49,247 bases of DNA from Chitinibacter sp. GC72 (GTDB lineage: Bacteria; Pseudomonadota; Gammaproteobacteria; Burkholderiales; Chitinibacteraceae), in contig NZ_VIRW01000022.1 in assembly GCF_009760905.1 (NCBI RefSeq), forward strand, positions 1 through 49,247, in the 5' to 3' direction. Under the pieces are notes generated by a model, which made no database searches, was not told the origin of the DNA, and saw nothing but the letters and a program-made list of their open reading frames with translations. Within the stretch, counting starts at the first letter, position 1. Every line of letters begins with the position of its first letter. This document shows positions 17,026-25,533 of the stretch, piece after piece. The translations under genes were made by a program, and so were the position numbers.

Positions 17026-17699
17026 GTACCATCTTGAATGATTTGATGAGCAATATTGACTGGGCCGATATTGGCATGGCTAGCGTCGACACGCTGAGCA
17101 TGCTCGGCGGCTCGCTGCTGTTTACGCTGATTCTGGGCTTGCCGCTGGGCATACTGCTGTTTCTGACCGGCAAAAAACAGCTACTTGAGCAGCCCGTGGT
17201 GTACGGCGTTTTATCGTTTATCGTCAACGTGCTGCGCTCGGTGCCTTTTGTGATTCTGCTGATTATCATGATTCCGTTTACCGTGCTGCTTACCGGCACT
17301 TCGCTCGGTGTCGCGGGCGCGATTCCGCCGCTGGTCGTCGGTGCGACGCCCTTCTTTGCACGGCTGGTGGAAACTGCGCTGCGCGAGGTGGATCGTGGCA
17401 TTATCGAAGCCACACAGGCGATGGGCGCAAGCACCCGCCAGATTGTGATTAAAGCGCTGCTGCCCGAAGCGATGCCCGGCATCATGGCCGCCATCACCGT
17501 CACCGCGATCACACTGGTGTCTTACGCGGCAATGTCAGGGGTGATTGGCGGTGGCGGGCTGGGCGATCTGGCGATTCGGTTCGGCTATCAGCGCTTTCAG
17601 ACCGACGTCATGGTGGTCACCGTCGTACTACTACTGGTGCTGGTGCAGGTTTTGCAGATGGTGGGCGACAGGCTGGTGCAACACTTCAGCCGCCGCTAA
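17022..17699 (+). CDS. metI: Methionine ABC transporter permease MetI
   Basis: 225 residues with about five transmembrane helices. The cytoplasmic coupling motif for the ATPase is [26 protein letters not shown] (residues about 129-150). Forms the homodimeric membrane channel of the methionine importer. Starts inside the metN stop (ATGA). In E. coli metQ follows at once; here a 214-bp gap with a 49-bp repeat separates them. Confidence 0.95.
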   Translation: MSTILNDLMSNIDWADIGMASVDTLSMLGGSLLFTLILGLPLGILLFLTGKKQLLEQPVVYGVLSFIVNVLRSVPFVILLIIMIPFTVLLTGTSLGVAGAIPPLVVGATPFFARLVETALREVDRGIIEATQAMGASTRQIVIKALLPEAMPGIMAAITVTAITLVSYAAMSGVIGGGGLGDLAIRFGYQRFQTDVMVVTVVLLLVLVQVLQMVGDRLVQHFSRR

Positions 17700-17701
17700 A
17701 G

Positions 17702-17733
17702 CTTGGCTGCGCCAAAGAGAAGGCCAAGGTTTT
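17702..17733 (+). terminator. Weak terminator-like hairpin after metI
   Basis: CTTGGC and GCCAAG flank a 15-nt loop and run into GTTTTT. Only six pairs with a long loop, so at most partial termination before metQ. Confidence 0.3.
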
Positions 17734-17845
17734 TATATCGCGTCTTATGCTTAGCCACTTAGCAGCATTCTCATATAGATAGAAGCAATTGGTATTTAGT
17801 ATTTAAATTACGTAGTGATACTCTGTACTTAATACACCCTTCACG

Positions 17846-17894
17846 GGGTATATCCATGCAGAGCATAGCTCCAAAAGAGTACAAACACATACCC
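17846..17894 (+). repeat. 49-bp GGGTATA repeat, copy D
   Basis: Starts GGGTATATCCATGCAGAGCA and ends CACATACCC, 49 bp. Lies in the metI-metQ gap and ends 19 bp before the metQ ATG, so it would be in the metQ leader. Confidence 0.8.
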
Positions 17895-17913
17895 TCCCAA
17901 AAGGAATGAAACC

Positions 17914-18696
17914 ATGAAGAAAGCCATTTCCCTATTTGCCGCCGCTGGTGTCTTGCTGAGCGCAGGCAGTTTTGCCGCAGATAAACTGAGCGTCGGCGCT
18001 ACTGCAGTACCGCACGCTGAAATTCTGGAATTCATCAAGCCAACGCTGGCCAAGCAAGGTGTTGAGCTGGATGTGAAAGTCTTTACCGACTACGTACAAC
18101 CCAATATTCAGGTCGCCGAGAAAAAACTCGACGCCAATTTCTTCCAGCACCAGCCTTACCTGAACGAATTTAACAAAGGCAAAGGCACCACGCTGGTGAG
18201 TGTTGCCGGTGTTCACGTTGAGCCCTTTGGCGCGTATTCAAGCAAAGTAAAAAAACTCGCAGAGCTGAAAGAAGGCGCGACGGTCGCGATCCCGAATGAC
18301 GCGACCAACGGCGGGCGCGCGCTCCTGCTACTCGATAAAGCCGGTGTGATTACGCTGAAAGATAAAAAGAACATCCTCGCCACGAGCAAAGACATTGCAG
18401 CCAACCCGAAAAAGCTGAAATTCAAAGAGCTGGAAGCGGCCACGCTGCCACGCATTCTGAATCAGGTTGATCTGGCGCTGATCAACACCAATTACGCACT
18501 GGAAGCCAAACTCAACCCAAGCAAGGATGCGCTGACCATTGAAGGCAAAGAATCGCCCTACGTGAATATTCTGGTCACGCGTACCGATAATAAAGACGCA
18601 GCAGCAGTGAAAAAGCTGGCTGCCGCGCTTAAATCACCAGCGGTGAAGAAATTCATCGAAACCAAATACCAAGGCGCCATCGTTCCGGCATTCTAA
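17914..18696 (+). CDS. metQ: Methionine-binding periplasmic protein MetQ
   Basis: 260 residues. Binds methionine and delivers it to MetNI. N terminus MKKAISLFAAAGVLLSAGSFA is a Sec signal peptide; unlike E. coli MetQ there is no lipobox cysteine, so it should be a free periplasmic protein. NlpA/MetQ family motifs: VGATAVPHAEILEFIKP, FTDYVQPN, NFFQHQPYLNEFN, and AIPNDATNGGRALLLL. Preceded by AAAAGGAATGAAACC and by a repeat hairpin; its transcript ends in a strong terminator. Confidence 0.95.
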   Translation: MKKAISLFAAAGVLLSAGSFAADKLSVGATAVPHAEILEFIKPTLAKQGVELDVKVFTDYVQPNIQVAEKKLDANFFQHQPYLNEFNKGKGTTLVSVAGVHVEPFGAYSSKVKKLAELKEGATVAIPNDATNGGRALLLLDKAGVITLKDKKNILATSKDIAANPKKLKFKELEAATLPRILNQVDLALINTNYALEAKLNPSKDALTIEGKESPYVNILVTRTDNKDAAAVKKLAAALKSPAVKKFIETKYQGAIVPAF

Positions 18697-18716
18697 TCAA
18701 GTAAGCGGATCACCTG

Positions 18717-18750
18717 CGTTAAAAAAGGGGCTTTTGCCCCTTTTTTAACG
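18717..18750. terminator. Strong bidirectional terminator after metQ
   Basis: CGTTAAAAAAGGGGC, loop TTTT, GCCCCTTTTTTAACG: a perfect 15-bp stem with A and T tracts on both sides. It lies between the convergent metQ and the binding-protein gene and can serve both. Confidence 0.9.
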
Positions 18751-18780
18751 GATACGCACATCGACACAGCAACAACAAGC

Positions 18781-19638
18781 TTATCGATCCTGCAGTAAAA
18801 ATGCCTGCGGATTAACCAGTGTCCATGATTCAACCCGTGCATTGAAAAAGCCAGCTTCGGTATATGCACGGCGCAGGGTGCCATCGCGACGCATCTGGCT
18901 AAGCCCTTTATTCAGCGCTTCAAACACCACGGCACCATGCCCCGTTGGCGAGACCAGGAAATGCCGCGATCCCGGCATCGCCACCTTCATGCCCTTGACA
19001 GGAAAAAGACGCGCGCCTTCAACCTCAAACGACATATCGGGCGATGCTTTGAATGAGGACAGCGTAAAATCGCCGCGCCCGCCCTTGAGCATTTTGGCAA
19101 TCATGGCAAATGTAGGGGCGCTTTCAATTTTGTTCATGCCAAGGCTTTCCAGCGTCGCCACATCGTTTTTCCATGCCCTGTTGGTCACCACCGTCATGGT
19201 GCGCATATCCTTGAGCGACGCACCGCGCAGGCCCGGATGCCCCTCGGCCATATAAAAGCCCACGACGTATTCGCCATCGCGTATCAATGGCACCGACATG
19301 CGTGCCCGGGTTTGCTGCACGTCGCTAGCCCAGACCGACGTACCGCTGGCGGTGACATTACCCGCTTCGACTTCAACCAGAATACGCGCATAACTATCCA
19401 CCGGAATCAGTCGCACCCGCTCGTCCAGCCCGCCGCGCATCAGCGCCTGCTGAAACAGCACCAGCTCGACAGTATCGCGCCGCGCCCCCACACCGCTGTA
19501 CTCTCGGACATCCAGAATATCGCGGTGCCGCAGCAGTTTTTGGTAATCCAGAATCACATCCCGCGGCACCGCCAGCAGGATTTCAGCCCAGGCCAGCTGC
19601 GTCGCCAGCAGTAGCGTCAGGCAAAACATGTACTTCAA
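18781..19638 (-). CDS. Periplasmic solute-binding-like protein (SBP family 3 type)
   Basis: 285 residues from a TTG at 19638, chosen because AGGAG lies eight bases before it; the frame continues to 19659. Signal peptide KYMFCLTLLLATQLAWA. The mature protein has the two-lobe binding-protein pattern: an N-terminal lobe with VRLIPVDSYARILVEVEAG, a hinge with VPLIRDGEYVVGFYM, and KDMRTMTVVTNRAWKND. No permease or ATPase gene is adjacent, so it may act alone, for example as a sensor partner, or serve a distant transporter. Ligand unknown. Confidence 0.7.
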   Translation of the reverse strand: MKYMFCLTLLLATQLAWAEILLAVPRDVILDYQKLLRHRDILDVREYSGVGARRDTVELVLFQQALMRGGLDERVRLIPVDSYARILVEVEAGNVTASGTSVWASDVQQTRARMSVPLIRDGEYVVGFYMAEGHPGLRGASLKDMRTMTVVTNRAWKNDVATLESLGMNKIESAPTFAMIAKMLKGGRGDFTLSSFKASPDMSFEVEGARLFPVKGMKVAMPGSRHFLVSPTGHGAVVFEALNKGLSQMRRDGTLRRAYTEAGFFNARVESWTLVNPQAFLLQDR

Positions 19639-19737
19639 TCGGGATACTCCTGTTCGCAAATGAGTGGCCTTTCAGTCCAGGAACTGCCTGAAACTAGCTT
19701 GGAGTTGCTTGCTTTGCGAAGCAGACTGAGCAGCCGA

Positions 19738-19768
19738 CACAGTTGTAAGTATTCACCTTACGACTGTG
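19738..19768. promoter_or_regulatory. Hairpin of unknown role upstream of the binding-protein gene
   Basis: CACAGTTGTAAG, a 7-nt loop, and CTTACGACTGTG pair in 11 of 12 positions. It is 100 bp before the minus-strand binding-protein gene and 69 bp after the lipid operon. No T tract follows on either strand. A plus-strand AGGAGG (19782) with ATG AAA TAC TAA seven bases later sits next to it. Confidence 0.45.
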
Positions 19769-19836
19769 GCGACTATACGCGAGGAGGATCAATAATGAAA
19801 TACTAATATTTAGCAGTCGGGATAGTACTAAGTTCC

Positions 19837-20265
19837 TTATTCGCCATGCACCGCAAACAGGCCTCGCAAGCAGCGGATAGGCCAGCCGATCACAGGCAGC
19901 TTTTGCAGTAATTCTTCGGCTGCATCCCAGTAATCACGGTGATTTAGCACGCGCCCATCGTCGCCAAACATCAGATGCGAGCCGCCTTCAATCCGGTAGC
20001 TTTTGCCTTTGAGTTCAAAGGCAAACACCCAGGTCACAAAGGCCTGCTGTCCTTGCACCAGCCGCTCGCCAATCACAAAGCGCGGATTGCTAGTGGTAGC
20101 AAACATGTGCGCAAAAATACTCCGGATCGCCGCCTGCCCCACCACATCGTTAAACGGGTCTTTAAATCTAGCCTGCGGCTGATAAAAGTGGGCAACTTGA
20201 TCAAGCGTTTCGGGGCAAATGCACTCATACCAGGCGAGTAATTCGTCGATTTTAATAGGCATCAT
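19837..20265 (-). CDS. SnoaL/NTF2-like small protein, last gene of the lipid operon
   Basis: 142 residues from ATG 20265, which overlaps the SDR stop (ATGA). FYQPQARFKDPFNDVVGQAAI, then GERLVQGQQAFVTWVFAF and IEGGSHLMFGDDGRVLNHRDYWD match the SnoaL/NTF2-like cone fold, with the conserved aspartate and histidine lining a pocket. Such genes occur next to ChrR- or stress-controlled lipid operons in other proteobacteria. The substrate is unknown; a fatty acyl or quinone-like ligand is a guess. Confidence 0.8.
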   Translation of the reverse strand: MMPIKIDELLAWYECICPETLDQVAHFYQPQARFKDPFNDVVGQAAIRSIFAHMFATTSNPRFVIGERLVQGQQAFVTWVFAFELKGKSYRIEGGSHLMFGDDGRVLNHRDYWDAAEELLQKLPVIGWPIRCLRGLFAVHGE

Positions 20266-21050
20266 GAGAGTTTCAGATAGCGCTCGAACAAGGCGAAACG
20301 CCAACGATACGGCAAAAGCTGGATCAGTTTCATGGTTTGTGTAAAGCGGCGCGGAAAATGGATTTCAAAATCCCCGGCAGCCATCCCCCGCATGATGGCC
20401 GCAGCCGCCTGTTCGGGCGTTTGCAGCGCGGGCATGGTGAAGTCGTTTTTAGCCGTCAGACTGGTTTGCACAAAGCCCGGATTGATCAGATAAACACTCA
20501 GGCCTTTCGGGTGCAGATCGCTGTATAAAATCTCGGCCAGATTGATCAGCGCCGCCTTGCTGGGACCATAAACGCTGGCATTGGGTAGGCCCATATACCC
20601 GGCCACGCTCGCGATCAGCCCGATACCGCCGTGTCCCCGCGCCAGCATGGCGGGCAAGATGGTCTCGATGGCGCGGTAGGCACTGAGCAGATTGATATCA
20701 AGCGTTTGCCCGGCACGGGCGGCGCTTACTTCCCAGACGCGCTCGGGGCAATAATCAGCCGCACAAAACAGCACTAGATCGGGTTCACCCATGTTCTGGC
20801 ACACGCTCTGATAGGCCTGCGGCCAGGCAGCAGGCTCGATCGCGTCAAAAGCCAGGACATGCGCCTGTTCCTGACCGTGGGCCGCGGCCAATTGCCGCAG
20901 CGCAGGCTCACGCCGAGCACTGAGCGTGACAATCGCGCCTAGTGCCAGCAATTGTTGCGCCAGCGCAGCACCAATCCCGCTGGAAGCACCTATCAGCCAG
21001 ACGCGCAGCCCACGCCAGCTGGAAATCGGCTTATTCATGGCATTGAACAT
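20262..21050 (-). CDS. Short-chain dehydrogenase/reductase
   Basis: 262 residues. NAD(P)-binding motif GASSGIGAALAQQL at residues 22-35; the catalytic serine and YxxxK are in IASVAGYMGLPNASVYGPSK. The segment INPGFVQTSLTAKNDFTMP is frequent in SDRs encoded with cyclopropane synthase-like genes. The C terminus after residue 225 (FPRRFTQTMKLIQLLPYRWRF) is basic and hydrophobic and could touch the membrane. Overlaps the next gene; it begins 3 bp after the DUF3833 stop. Exact substrate unknown, probably a modified lipid. Confidence 0.88.
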   Translation of the reverse strand: MFNAMNKPISSWRGLRVWLIGASSGIGAALAQQLLALGAIVTLSARREPALRQLAAAHGQEQAHVLAFDAIEPAAWPQAYQSVCQNMGEPDLVLFCAADYCPERVWEVSAARAGQTLDINLLSAYRAIETILPAMLARGHGGIGLIASVAGYMGLPNASVYGPSKAALINLAEILYSDLHPKGLSVYLINPGFVQTSLTAKNDFTMPALQTPEQAAAAIMRGMAAGDFEIHFPRRFTQTMKLIQLLPYRWRFALFERYLKLS

Positions 21051-21053
21051 AGC

Positions 21054-21593
21054 CTAGCTCCTTTTCTTGAAGAACAGTGTCACCTGCCCCAGCTCGAAAC
21101 CGAATTTGCGCATGCTGGCGCGATTGATCATCGAATGTTCGTCCAGCAGAAACATCCAGTCGTCAAATTGGACTTCATAGGTTTTGCCATCCACGGGCAG
21201 CAGCAGGGTGTATTGCCAGTTGAGCGCATTACCGGCCACCTTACCCGTGGCTTCGCCTTTCACATCCGCTGCCGTACCGCGCCAGCTGCCATCGGCTTGC
21301 TGGGTCAACGTCCACACCCGCTGATCCTTGCTGCCATCGTCGTAGCTGAAACGCTCGTCCAGTACCAGCTTGCCATCGCGCTGCGTGCCGGTGATCTCGA
21401 CATGAAAACGCTTGACCACCTCGCCGCTGCGCTTCTGGAACATGCCCCACGCATCGGTTGTACCAACAAAATAACGCGCCAGATCAAGCTTGGGCTCGGC
21501 CTGCTGATAATGGCTGACATCGGGCGAGGCGCAAGCGGTGAGCAGGCCACAGCTGGCGGCCAACAAGGCGGTTTTAATCCGGTTCAGATTCAT
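21054..21593 (-). CDS. DUF3833 family lipoprotein
   Basis: 179 residues from ATG 21593, which overlaps the MFS stop (ATGA). N terminus ends in the lipobox LLTACAS, so it is a membrane-anchored lipoprotein. DUF3833 signatures: YFVGTTDAWGMFQKRSGEVV, LDERFSYDDGSKDQRVWTL, NWQYTLLLPVDGKTYEVQFD and DDWMFLLDEHSMINRASMRK. It is a lipocalin-like beta fold by pattern. The family is nearly always next to cfa/SDR/DUF1365 genes, suggesting handling of modified lipids in the envelope. Confidence 0.87.
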   Translation of the reverse strand: MNLNRIKTALLAASCGLLTACASPDVSHYQQAEPKLDLARYFVGTTDAWGMFQKRSGEVVKRFHVEITGTQRDGKLVLDERFSYDDGSKDQRVWTLTQQADGSWRGTAADVKGEATGKVAGNALNWQYTLLLPVDGKTYEVQFDDWMFLLDEHSMINRASMRKFGFELGQVTLFFKKRS

Positions 21594-22930
21594 GGTGTTT
21601 GCTCCTTCAGATTGTTGGTCAAGCCGCTGCGCAGCATCACCAAGGCCAGCAGTTTGAAAAGACAGGGAAGCCCGGCGTATACCCACGCCAGCTCAGCACC
21701 AGCAGGCGCTCCGGGCGTATACCCCAAAATCGCCAGCAGCGGCAAAGCCAGACCGGACAAGGCCAGCGCCAGCTTGCCGAGCAAAGTCCAGACGCCGTAA
21801 TAAGTGGCCGCTGCTTGATCATCGGGGATGAGTCTGGCCAGCAGTACGGGCGGCAGGGCTAAATCCGCACCCAGCGCCAAACCAGCCGCGATGCAGACCA
21901 GCAGATAGGCCGTGGTGTCGCCCTGCCCCAGCAGGCTGGCGCCGCAAAAACTCAGAATTGCCAGCAGCATGCCCAGCCGCCACGTGCACAACACACCGCG
22001 AACCTTGGCGATGCGTACCCAGATCGGCAGCCCTAGCGCGGCGGCAATAAAGTAGGCAGCCAGAAAAGCCCCGGCCCATTGCGGCGCGCCGATGCGATCG
22101 TTGATAAAAAACAGCGCCAGCGTTGCCGGAATAGCAACAGAAATGGCATTCAAACTATACGGCCATAGCAGCCGCGTAAATGCCGTGTTCTGCCGCATCA
22201 ACTGCAGCGCTTGCGACCAGCTCAATGTTGATGATGGTGCTTTGTGCCAGCGTGGTGCGCCGCGCAGCAAAGCGGTGAGAGCCAGTGCGACGAACAGCGC
22301 AAAGGCCAGGCTATACCAGGCAAATCCATGACTTAACGCTTCCCGTGGCAAGTTCATGATCGCGCTTGGCAAGACACTGGCCACAATTACGCCCAACAGG
22401 CCCGCCCCCTCGCGCCAGCCTGCTGCGCCAAGCAATTGCTGCTCCTGGCCCAGCTTGGCACCCCAGGCCAGATAGGCAATATTGAGCATACTGTGCGCCG
22501 TATAGGCCACAACCAGCATCACAGCAAGCCATAGCGTGAGATACCCCCCACTGACTTGCGGCAACCATAATCCGGCAAAGGCCAGCACTAGCAAGAGCGC
22601 GCCCACGATCAGCCACAGATTAAGCTGTCGCCCCTGCAGGCGATCAATACAGCGCCCCAGCCACGGGTCCTGCACGGTATCGATCAGGCGCGCCAGAAAC
22701 AGCACCCAGCCGGTGCCCGCCAAAGCCAGCCCCAGATGCGTGCTGTAATACGCCGGTATCTGCACATACACCGGCAATGCCGACATCGCCAGCGGCAGCC
22801 CCAGCGCGCCATACGCTGCAAGAGAAAATCTCGAATGGGATGCAGGCTGGGATTCGGCACTTGCTGACTCAGATGCCAGAGGCGAGGTCAGCTGCGACGG
22901 TGCGCCATCCGGATGTGTTGCCTGGCTCAT
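21590..22930 (-). CDS. MFS transporter (GPH/MFS_2 type)
   Basis: 446 residues with about twelve transmembrane helices. The first 30 residues are polar (QATHPDGAPSQLTSPLASES). Segments LARLIDTVQDPWLGRCIDR and AYTAHSMLNIAYLAWGAKLG match the glycoside-pentoside-hexuronide/cation symporter branch. In the lipid operon a carbohydrate substrate is unlikely; the equivalent gene in ChrR-regulated operons is also of this branch with unknown cargo. Start at ATG 22930, overlapping the upstream stop (TGATG); GTG 22933 is an alternative. Confidence 0.85.
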   Translation of the reverse strand: MSQATHPDGAPSQLTSPLASESASAESQPASHSRFSLAAYGALGLPLAMSALPVYVQIPAYYSTHLGLALAGTGWVLFLARLIDTVQDPWLGRCIDRLQGRQLNLWLIVGALLLVLAFAGLWLPQVSGGYLTLWLAVMLVVAYTAHSMLNIAYLAWGAKLGQEQQLLGAAGWREGAGLLGVIVASVLPSAIMNLPREALSHGFAWYSLAFALFVALALTALLRGAPRWHKAPSSTLSWSQALQLMRQNTAFTRLLWPYSLNAISVAIPATLALFFINDRIGAPQWAGAFLAAYFIAAALGLPIWVRIAKVRGVLCTWRLGMLLAILSFCGASLLGQGDTTAYLLVCIAAGLALGADLALPPVLLARLIPDDQAAATYYGVWTLLGKLALALSGLALPLLAILGYTPGAPAGAELAWVYAGLPCLFKLLALVMLRSGLTNNLKEQTP

Positions 22931-23511
22931 CACCGGCCCCCGATCAGCTGCGCGCGTAAACCGCTGTCCTTGGTGCGCTCGTCAAACCAGATGGCGAAAA
23001 AGGCTTTGGCAAATTCCGGGTCACGAATTTCAGCCAGCAATTGACTGCGGCTATAAAAACGGCAGCCCGCATTGGGCAGATAGACGCCGATCAGCTGGTC
23101 GCCCTCCTTCACATCGGTAAATGCGCGCTGCATTTCGGCTTCCCAGCGCTTGAGCGTGGCGGCCGGATAGCGGTTGCCAAACAGTCGGGTGATTTCGTCC
23201 AGACTGGTTTTTACAAACTGCTCGCGGCTAATGCTGCGGTGGTAGGTCAGCTCCAGCGCAAACGGCGCTGCGGGTGCGGCTGGGTCAAAACGGCTTTGCT
23301 CGCTCCAGAGCCGGGCGGTGTAGATTTTCAGCCCGAACCAGCGCAGATCGCCACTGCCAATCGCGCGCGCCTGCGGGATTGGCTCGCGCCAGGCATTGGC
23401 ATGCGCCACCTGCACAAGGGGTATTGTCATTAAGGCAGCAATGAATATACGCTTCAGCGCTATACCCAGCCTGGTATTAACGGCTTTTCTGTAATAGGAA
23501 TTGAATAACAT
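22930..23511 (-). CDS. Chalcone isomerase-like periplasmic protein
   Basis: 193 residues from ATG 23511 (AGGGG 8 bases before); the frame continues to 23529 and overlaps the end of the cyclopropane synthase gene. Signal peptide with hydrophobic core IFIAALMTIPLVQVAHA. Mature part carries the chalcone isomerase-like pattern: RWFGLKIYTARLWSE, LELTYHRSISREQFVKTSLDEI, VKEGDQLIGVYLPNAG, and FAKAFFAIWFDERTKDSGLR. Bacterial members are not flavonoid enzymes; they probably bind fatty acids. Residues 16-31 in the signal peptide are encoded by a 49-bp repeat. Confidence 0.85.
   Translation of the reverse strand: MLFNSYYRKAVNTRLGIALKRIFIAALMTIPLVQVAHANAWREPIPQARAIGSGDLRWFGLKIYTARLWSEQSRFDPAAPAAPFALELTYHRSISREQFVKTSLDEITRLFGNRYPAATLKRWEAEMQRAFTDVKEGDQLIGVYLPNAGCRFYSRSQLLAEIRDPEFAKAFFAIWFDERTKDSGLRAQLIGGR
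23419..23467 (-). repeat. 49-bp GGGTATA repeat, copy G (inside a signal-peptide coding region)
   Basis: On the minus strand it starts GGGTATAGCGCTGAAGCG and ends GACAATACCC, 49 bp. It encodes residues 16-31 of the chalcone isomerase-like protein, in the hydrophobic core of its signal peptide. Confidence 0.7.
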
Positions 23512-24694
23512 CAGTTCGCCCCTCATCAAAGCCTGCTTCGCAATAAGTCAGGTACAGCCGCCAGATCCGCATAAACGATTCGTCAAAACCCTGCTCGCGG
23601 ATGGTGTTGTGCTGCGCTTCAAAATCAGCCAGCCAGCGGCGTAGTGTTTCGGCGTAGTCACGGCCAAAACGGTATTGATCCAGCGTTTTCAAGCCTGAGC
23701 GTTCGGCCTTGCCGACAAAACGCTCGGGGCTGGGCAGCATGCCGCCGGGGAAAATATATTGCTGGATAAAGTCGGTGCTGCTGCGATAGCGCTCGAAATA
23801 GCGCTCATCAATGGTGATGGTCTGAATCAGCGCCCGACCGCCGGGCTTGAGCCGCGCAGCCACGGTGGCAAAATACTGCGCCCAGAAGCGCTCGCCCACC
23901 GCCTCGAACATTTCAATCGACACAATCGCATCGTATTGGCCGGACAAATCGCGGTAGTCGCAGATTTGCAGATCGGCCAATCTGTTGAGCCCCTGCGCAT
24001 CGATTCGTGCTTGCGCAATCTGTAGCTGCGCGGGCGAAATGGTCACGCCATGCACATGAATCCCGAGCCGGCTGGCGTGCTCGGCAAAACCGCCCCAACC
24101 GCAGCCGATTTCCAGCACCCGGTGCCCGGCGCGCAAACCCAGCTCATCAATAATGCGCTGGTATTTGCGCTGCTGGGCACTTTGCAGCGACTGGGCAAAA
24201 TCGCCAGCAAAAATCGCGCTGGAATACGTCCAGCTCGGATCAAGCCACAGGCGGTAAAAATCATTGCCGATGTCGTAGTGCGCGTGGATATTTTTTCGGC
24301 TGCCCTCGCGGGTATTGGGGCGCAGCAAGTGCTTGAGCCGATACCACAGCGTGGCCCATTTGCCACCAAACACCATTTGCTCAAGCACCGCTTCATTGCG
24401 AATGGCCAGGCGCAACACTGAAGTCAGATCCGTGCTATCAATCCAGCCAGCAGCATAGCTTTCGGCAAAACCGATATCGCCCGCTTTGATAATGCGGCCA
24501 CAGGCACGCCAGTCGTTAATCTGCAAGGTGGCGCTGGGCGGCTGGTGCAAGTCGCCGAAGGTCATGCATTCGCCTTCCGGGGTAATCAGCTGCAAATGGC
24601 CGTGGCGCAATTGGCCGAGCAATTTCAAAAACAACCTGGCTGCATTGGGCAAGCTGCGGTTGGCGGTGATAGTCAGGGTGCGGGTTTGGCTCAC
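23477..24694 (-). CDS. cfa: Cyclopropane-fatty-acyl-phospholipid synthase family methyltransferase
   Basis: 405 residues. SAM-dependent methylation of unsaturated phospholipid acyl chains. Motifs: HAHYDIGNDFYRLWLDPSWTY, VLEIGCGWGGFAEHASR (SAM binding), SIEMFEAVGERFW, and YIFPGGMLPS, EDFGFDY-like helical C terminus. Unlike true Cfa alone in the genome, this copy is embedded with DUF1365 and an FAD oxidase, so it may make a branched or furan-type fatty acid, as reported for related operons in alphaproteobacteria. Start overlaps the DUF1365 stop. Confidence 0.9.
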   Translation of the reverse strand: MSQTRTLTITANRSLPNAARLFLKLLGQLRHGHLQLITPEGECMTFGDLHQPPSATLQINDWRACGRIIKAGDIGFAESYAAGWIDSTDLTSVLRLAIRNEAVLEQMVFGGKWATLWYRLKHLLRPNTREGSRKNIHAHYDIGNDFYRLWLDPSWTYSSAIFAGDFAQSLQSAQQRKYQRIIDELGLRAGHRVLEIGCGWGGFAEHASRLGIHVHGVTISPAQLQIAQARIDAQGLNRLADLQICDYRDLSGQYDAIVSIEMFEAVGERFWAQYFATVAARLKPGGRALIQTITIDERYFERYRSSTDFIQQYIFPGGMLPSPERFVGKAERSGLKTLDQYRFGRDYAETLRRWLADFEAQHNTIREQGFDESFMRIWRLYLTYCEAGFDEGRTDVIQFLLQKSR

Positions 24695-25533
24695 GATGAA
24701 CGCTCCTCTAAATTGCGGTCATTGAAACTGCGATCATTCACGAAGCTGGCTTTCACGCTCAGCGGCGTTTGAAAACTGAGATTGGGCTCTGGTGCCGGGG
24801 GCTGGCGGTAAAAAGGTACTTTCTGGCACCACAGTTTTACTGCCTGCCAGTGGATTTTGGCGAAAACACCCAGCGTCAGCAGTGGCTGAGCCAGCAAGGC
24901 GCGCAGCATGCTGGCATCATTTAATGGCTGCATGTACCCGCCGATGGCGGTTTTAATCAGCAAACCGGCATCATCGAAATAATCGATCCCCACAAAAGCC
25001 GTACTGGCCGTGTCACGCAGCCGGAACTGATAATGACCAGCCACCGCGCAAAATGGCGATACATGCATCAACTTGCGCGATAGCAAGGGGGTATGCTCAT
25101 CAATTACAGCACCAGCCTGGGCTACCAGCAAATACCTATGCGTATCACCAAAGGTGTTATTCACTTCAGCCAATACGGCGCGCAAATCGCCGTTTGCATC
25201 GTGGCAATACCAGAAACTGACCGGATTAAATACAAAACCCAGCACGCGCGGAAACGTTTGCAACCAGACTTCACCATCGTGCGGCAGTTCGTGTTCGCGC
25301 AAAACTTGCCGTATCCAGAGCAGCAAATCAGAGCCATCACGCGGGCCATAATCACGGCTTTGTACGCTGACCGTCCTCGCGCAATCGACACCAAACCAGC
25401 GCCCGCGCAGCTCGGTGAGCCGCGCCAGATTCAACCGCACGCAAAACACCGGATACACAAAGCGGTTGATGATCGGCCGCAATCTGGCATGCATCACCTG
25501 ACCGCGCAGCAAGTAGGCAGCGGCGGCCATCAT
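24691..25533 (-). CDS. DUF1365 family protein
   Basis: 280 residues from ATG 25533, overlapping the upstream stop (ATGA). Family motifs: GQVMHARLRPIINRFVYPVF, SRDYGPRDGSDLLLWIRQ, TFPRVLGFVFNPVSFWYCHD, EVNNTFGDTHRYLL and LMHVSPFCAVAGHYQFRL. DUF1365 genes are co-conserved with the FAD oxidoreductase upstream and the cfa-like gene downstream; the biochemical step is undefined. The order oxidase-DUF1365-cfa is the core of this operon type. Confidence 0.92.
   Translation of the reverse strand: MMAAAAYLLRGQVMHARLRPIINRFVYPVFCVRLNLARLTELRGRWFGVDCARTVSVQSRDYGPRDGSDLLLWIRQVLREHELPHDGEVWLQTFPRVLGFVFNPVSFWYCHDANGDLRAVLAEVNNTFGDTHRYLLVAQAGAVIDEHTPLLSRKLMHVSPFCAVAGHYQFRLRDTASTAFVGIDYFDDAGLLIKTAIGGYMQPLNDASMLRALLAQPLLTLGVFAKIHWQAVKLWCQKVPFYRQPPAPEPNLSFQTPLSVKASFVNDRSFNDRNLEERSS

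Noticed and set aside
21675-21725. GTATACCC at both ends of a 50-nt stretch in the MFS gene
   Set aside because: Spacing is 50, not 49, the left end is not GGG, and the bases encode an ordinary transporter stretch; treated as chance.
25089-25137. GGGTATG ... AATACCT spaced by 49 in the DUF1365 gene
   Set aside because: Mismatches at both ends, no inner block, normal family coding sequence.
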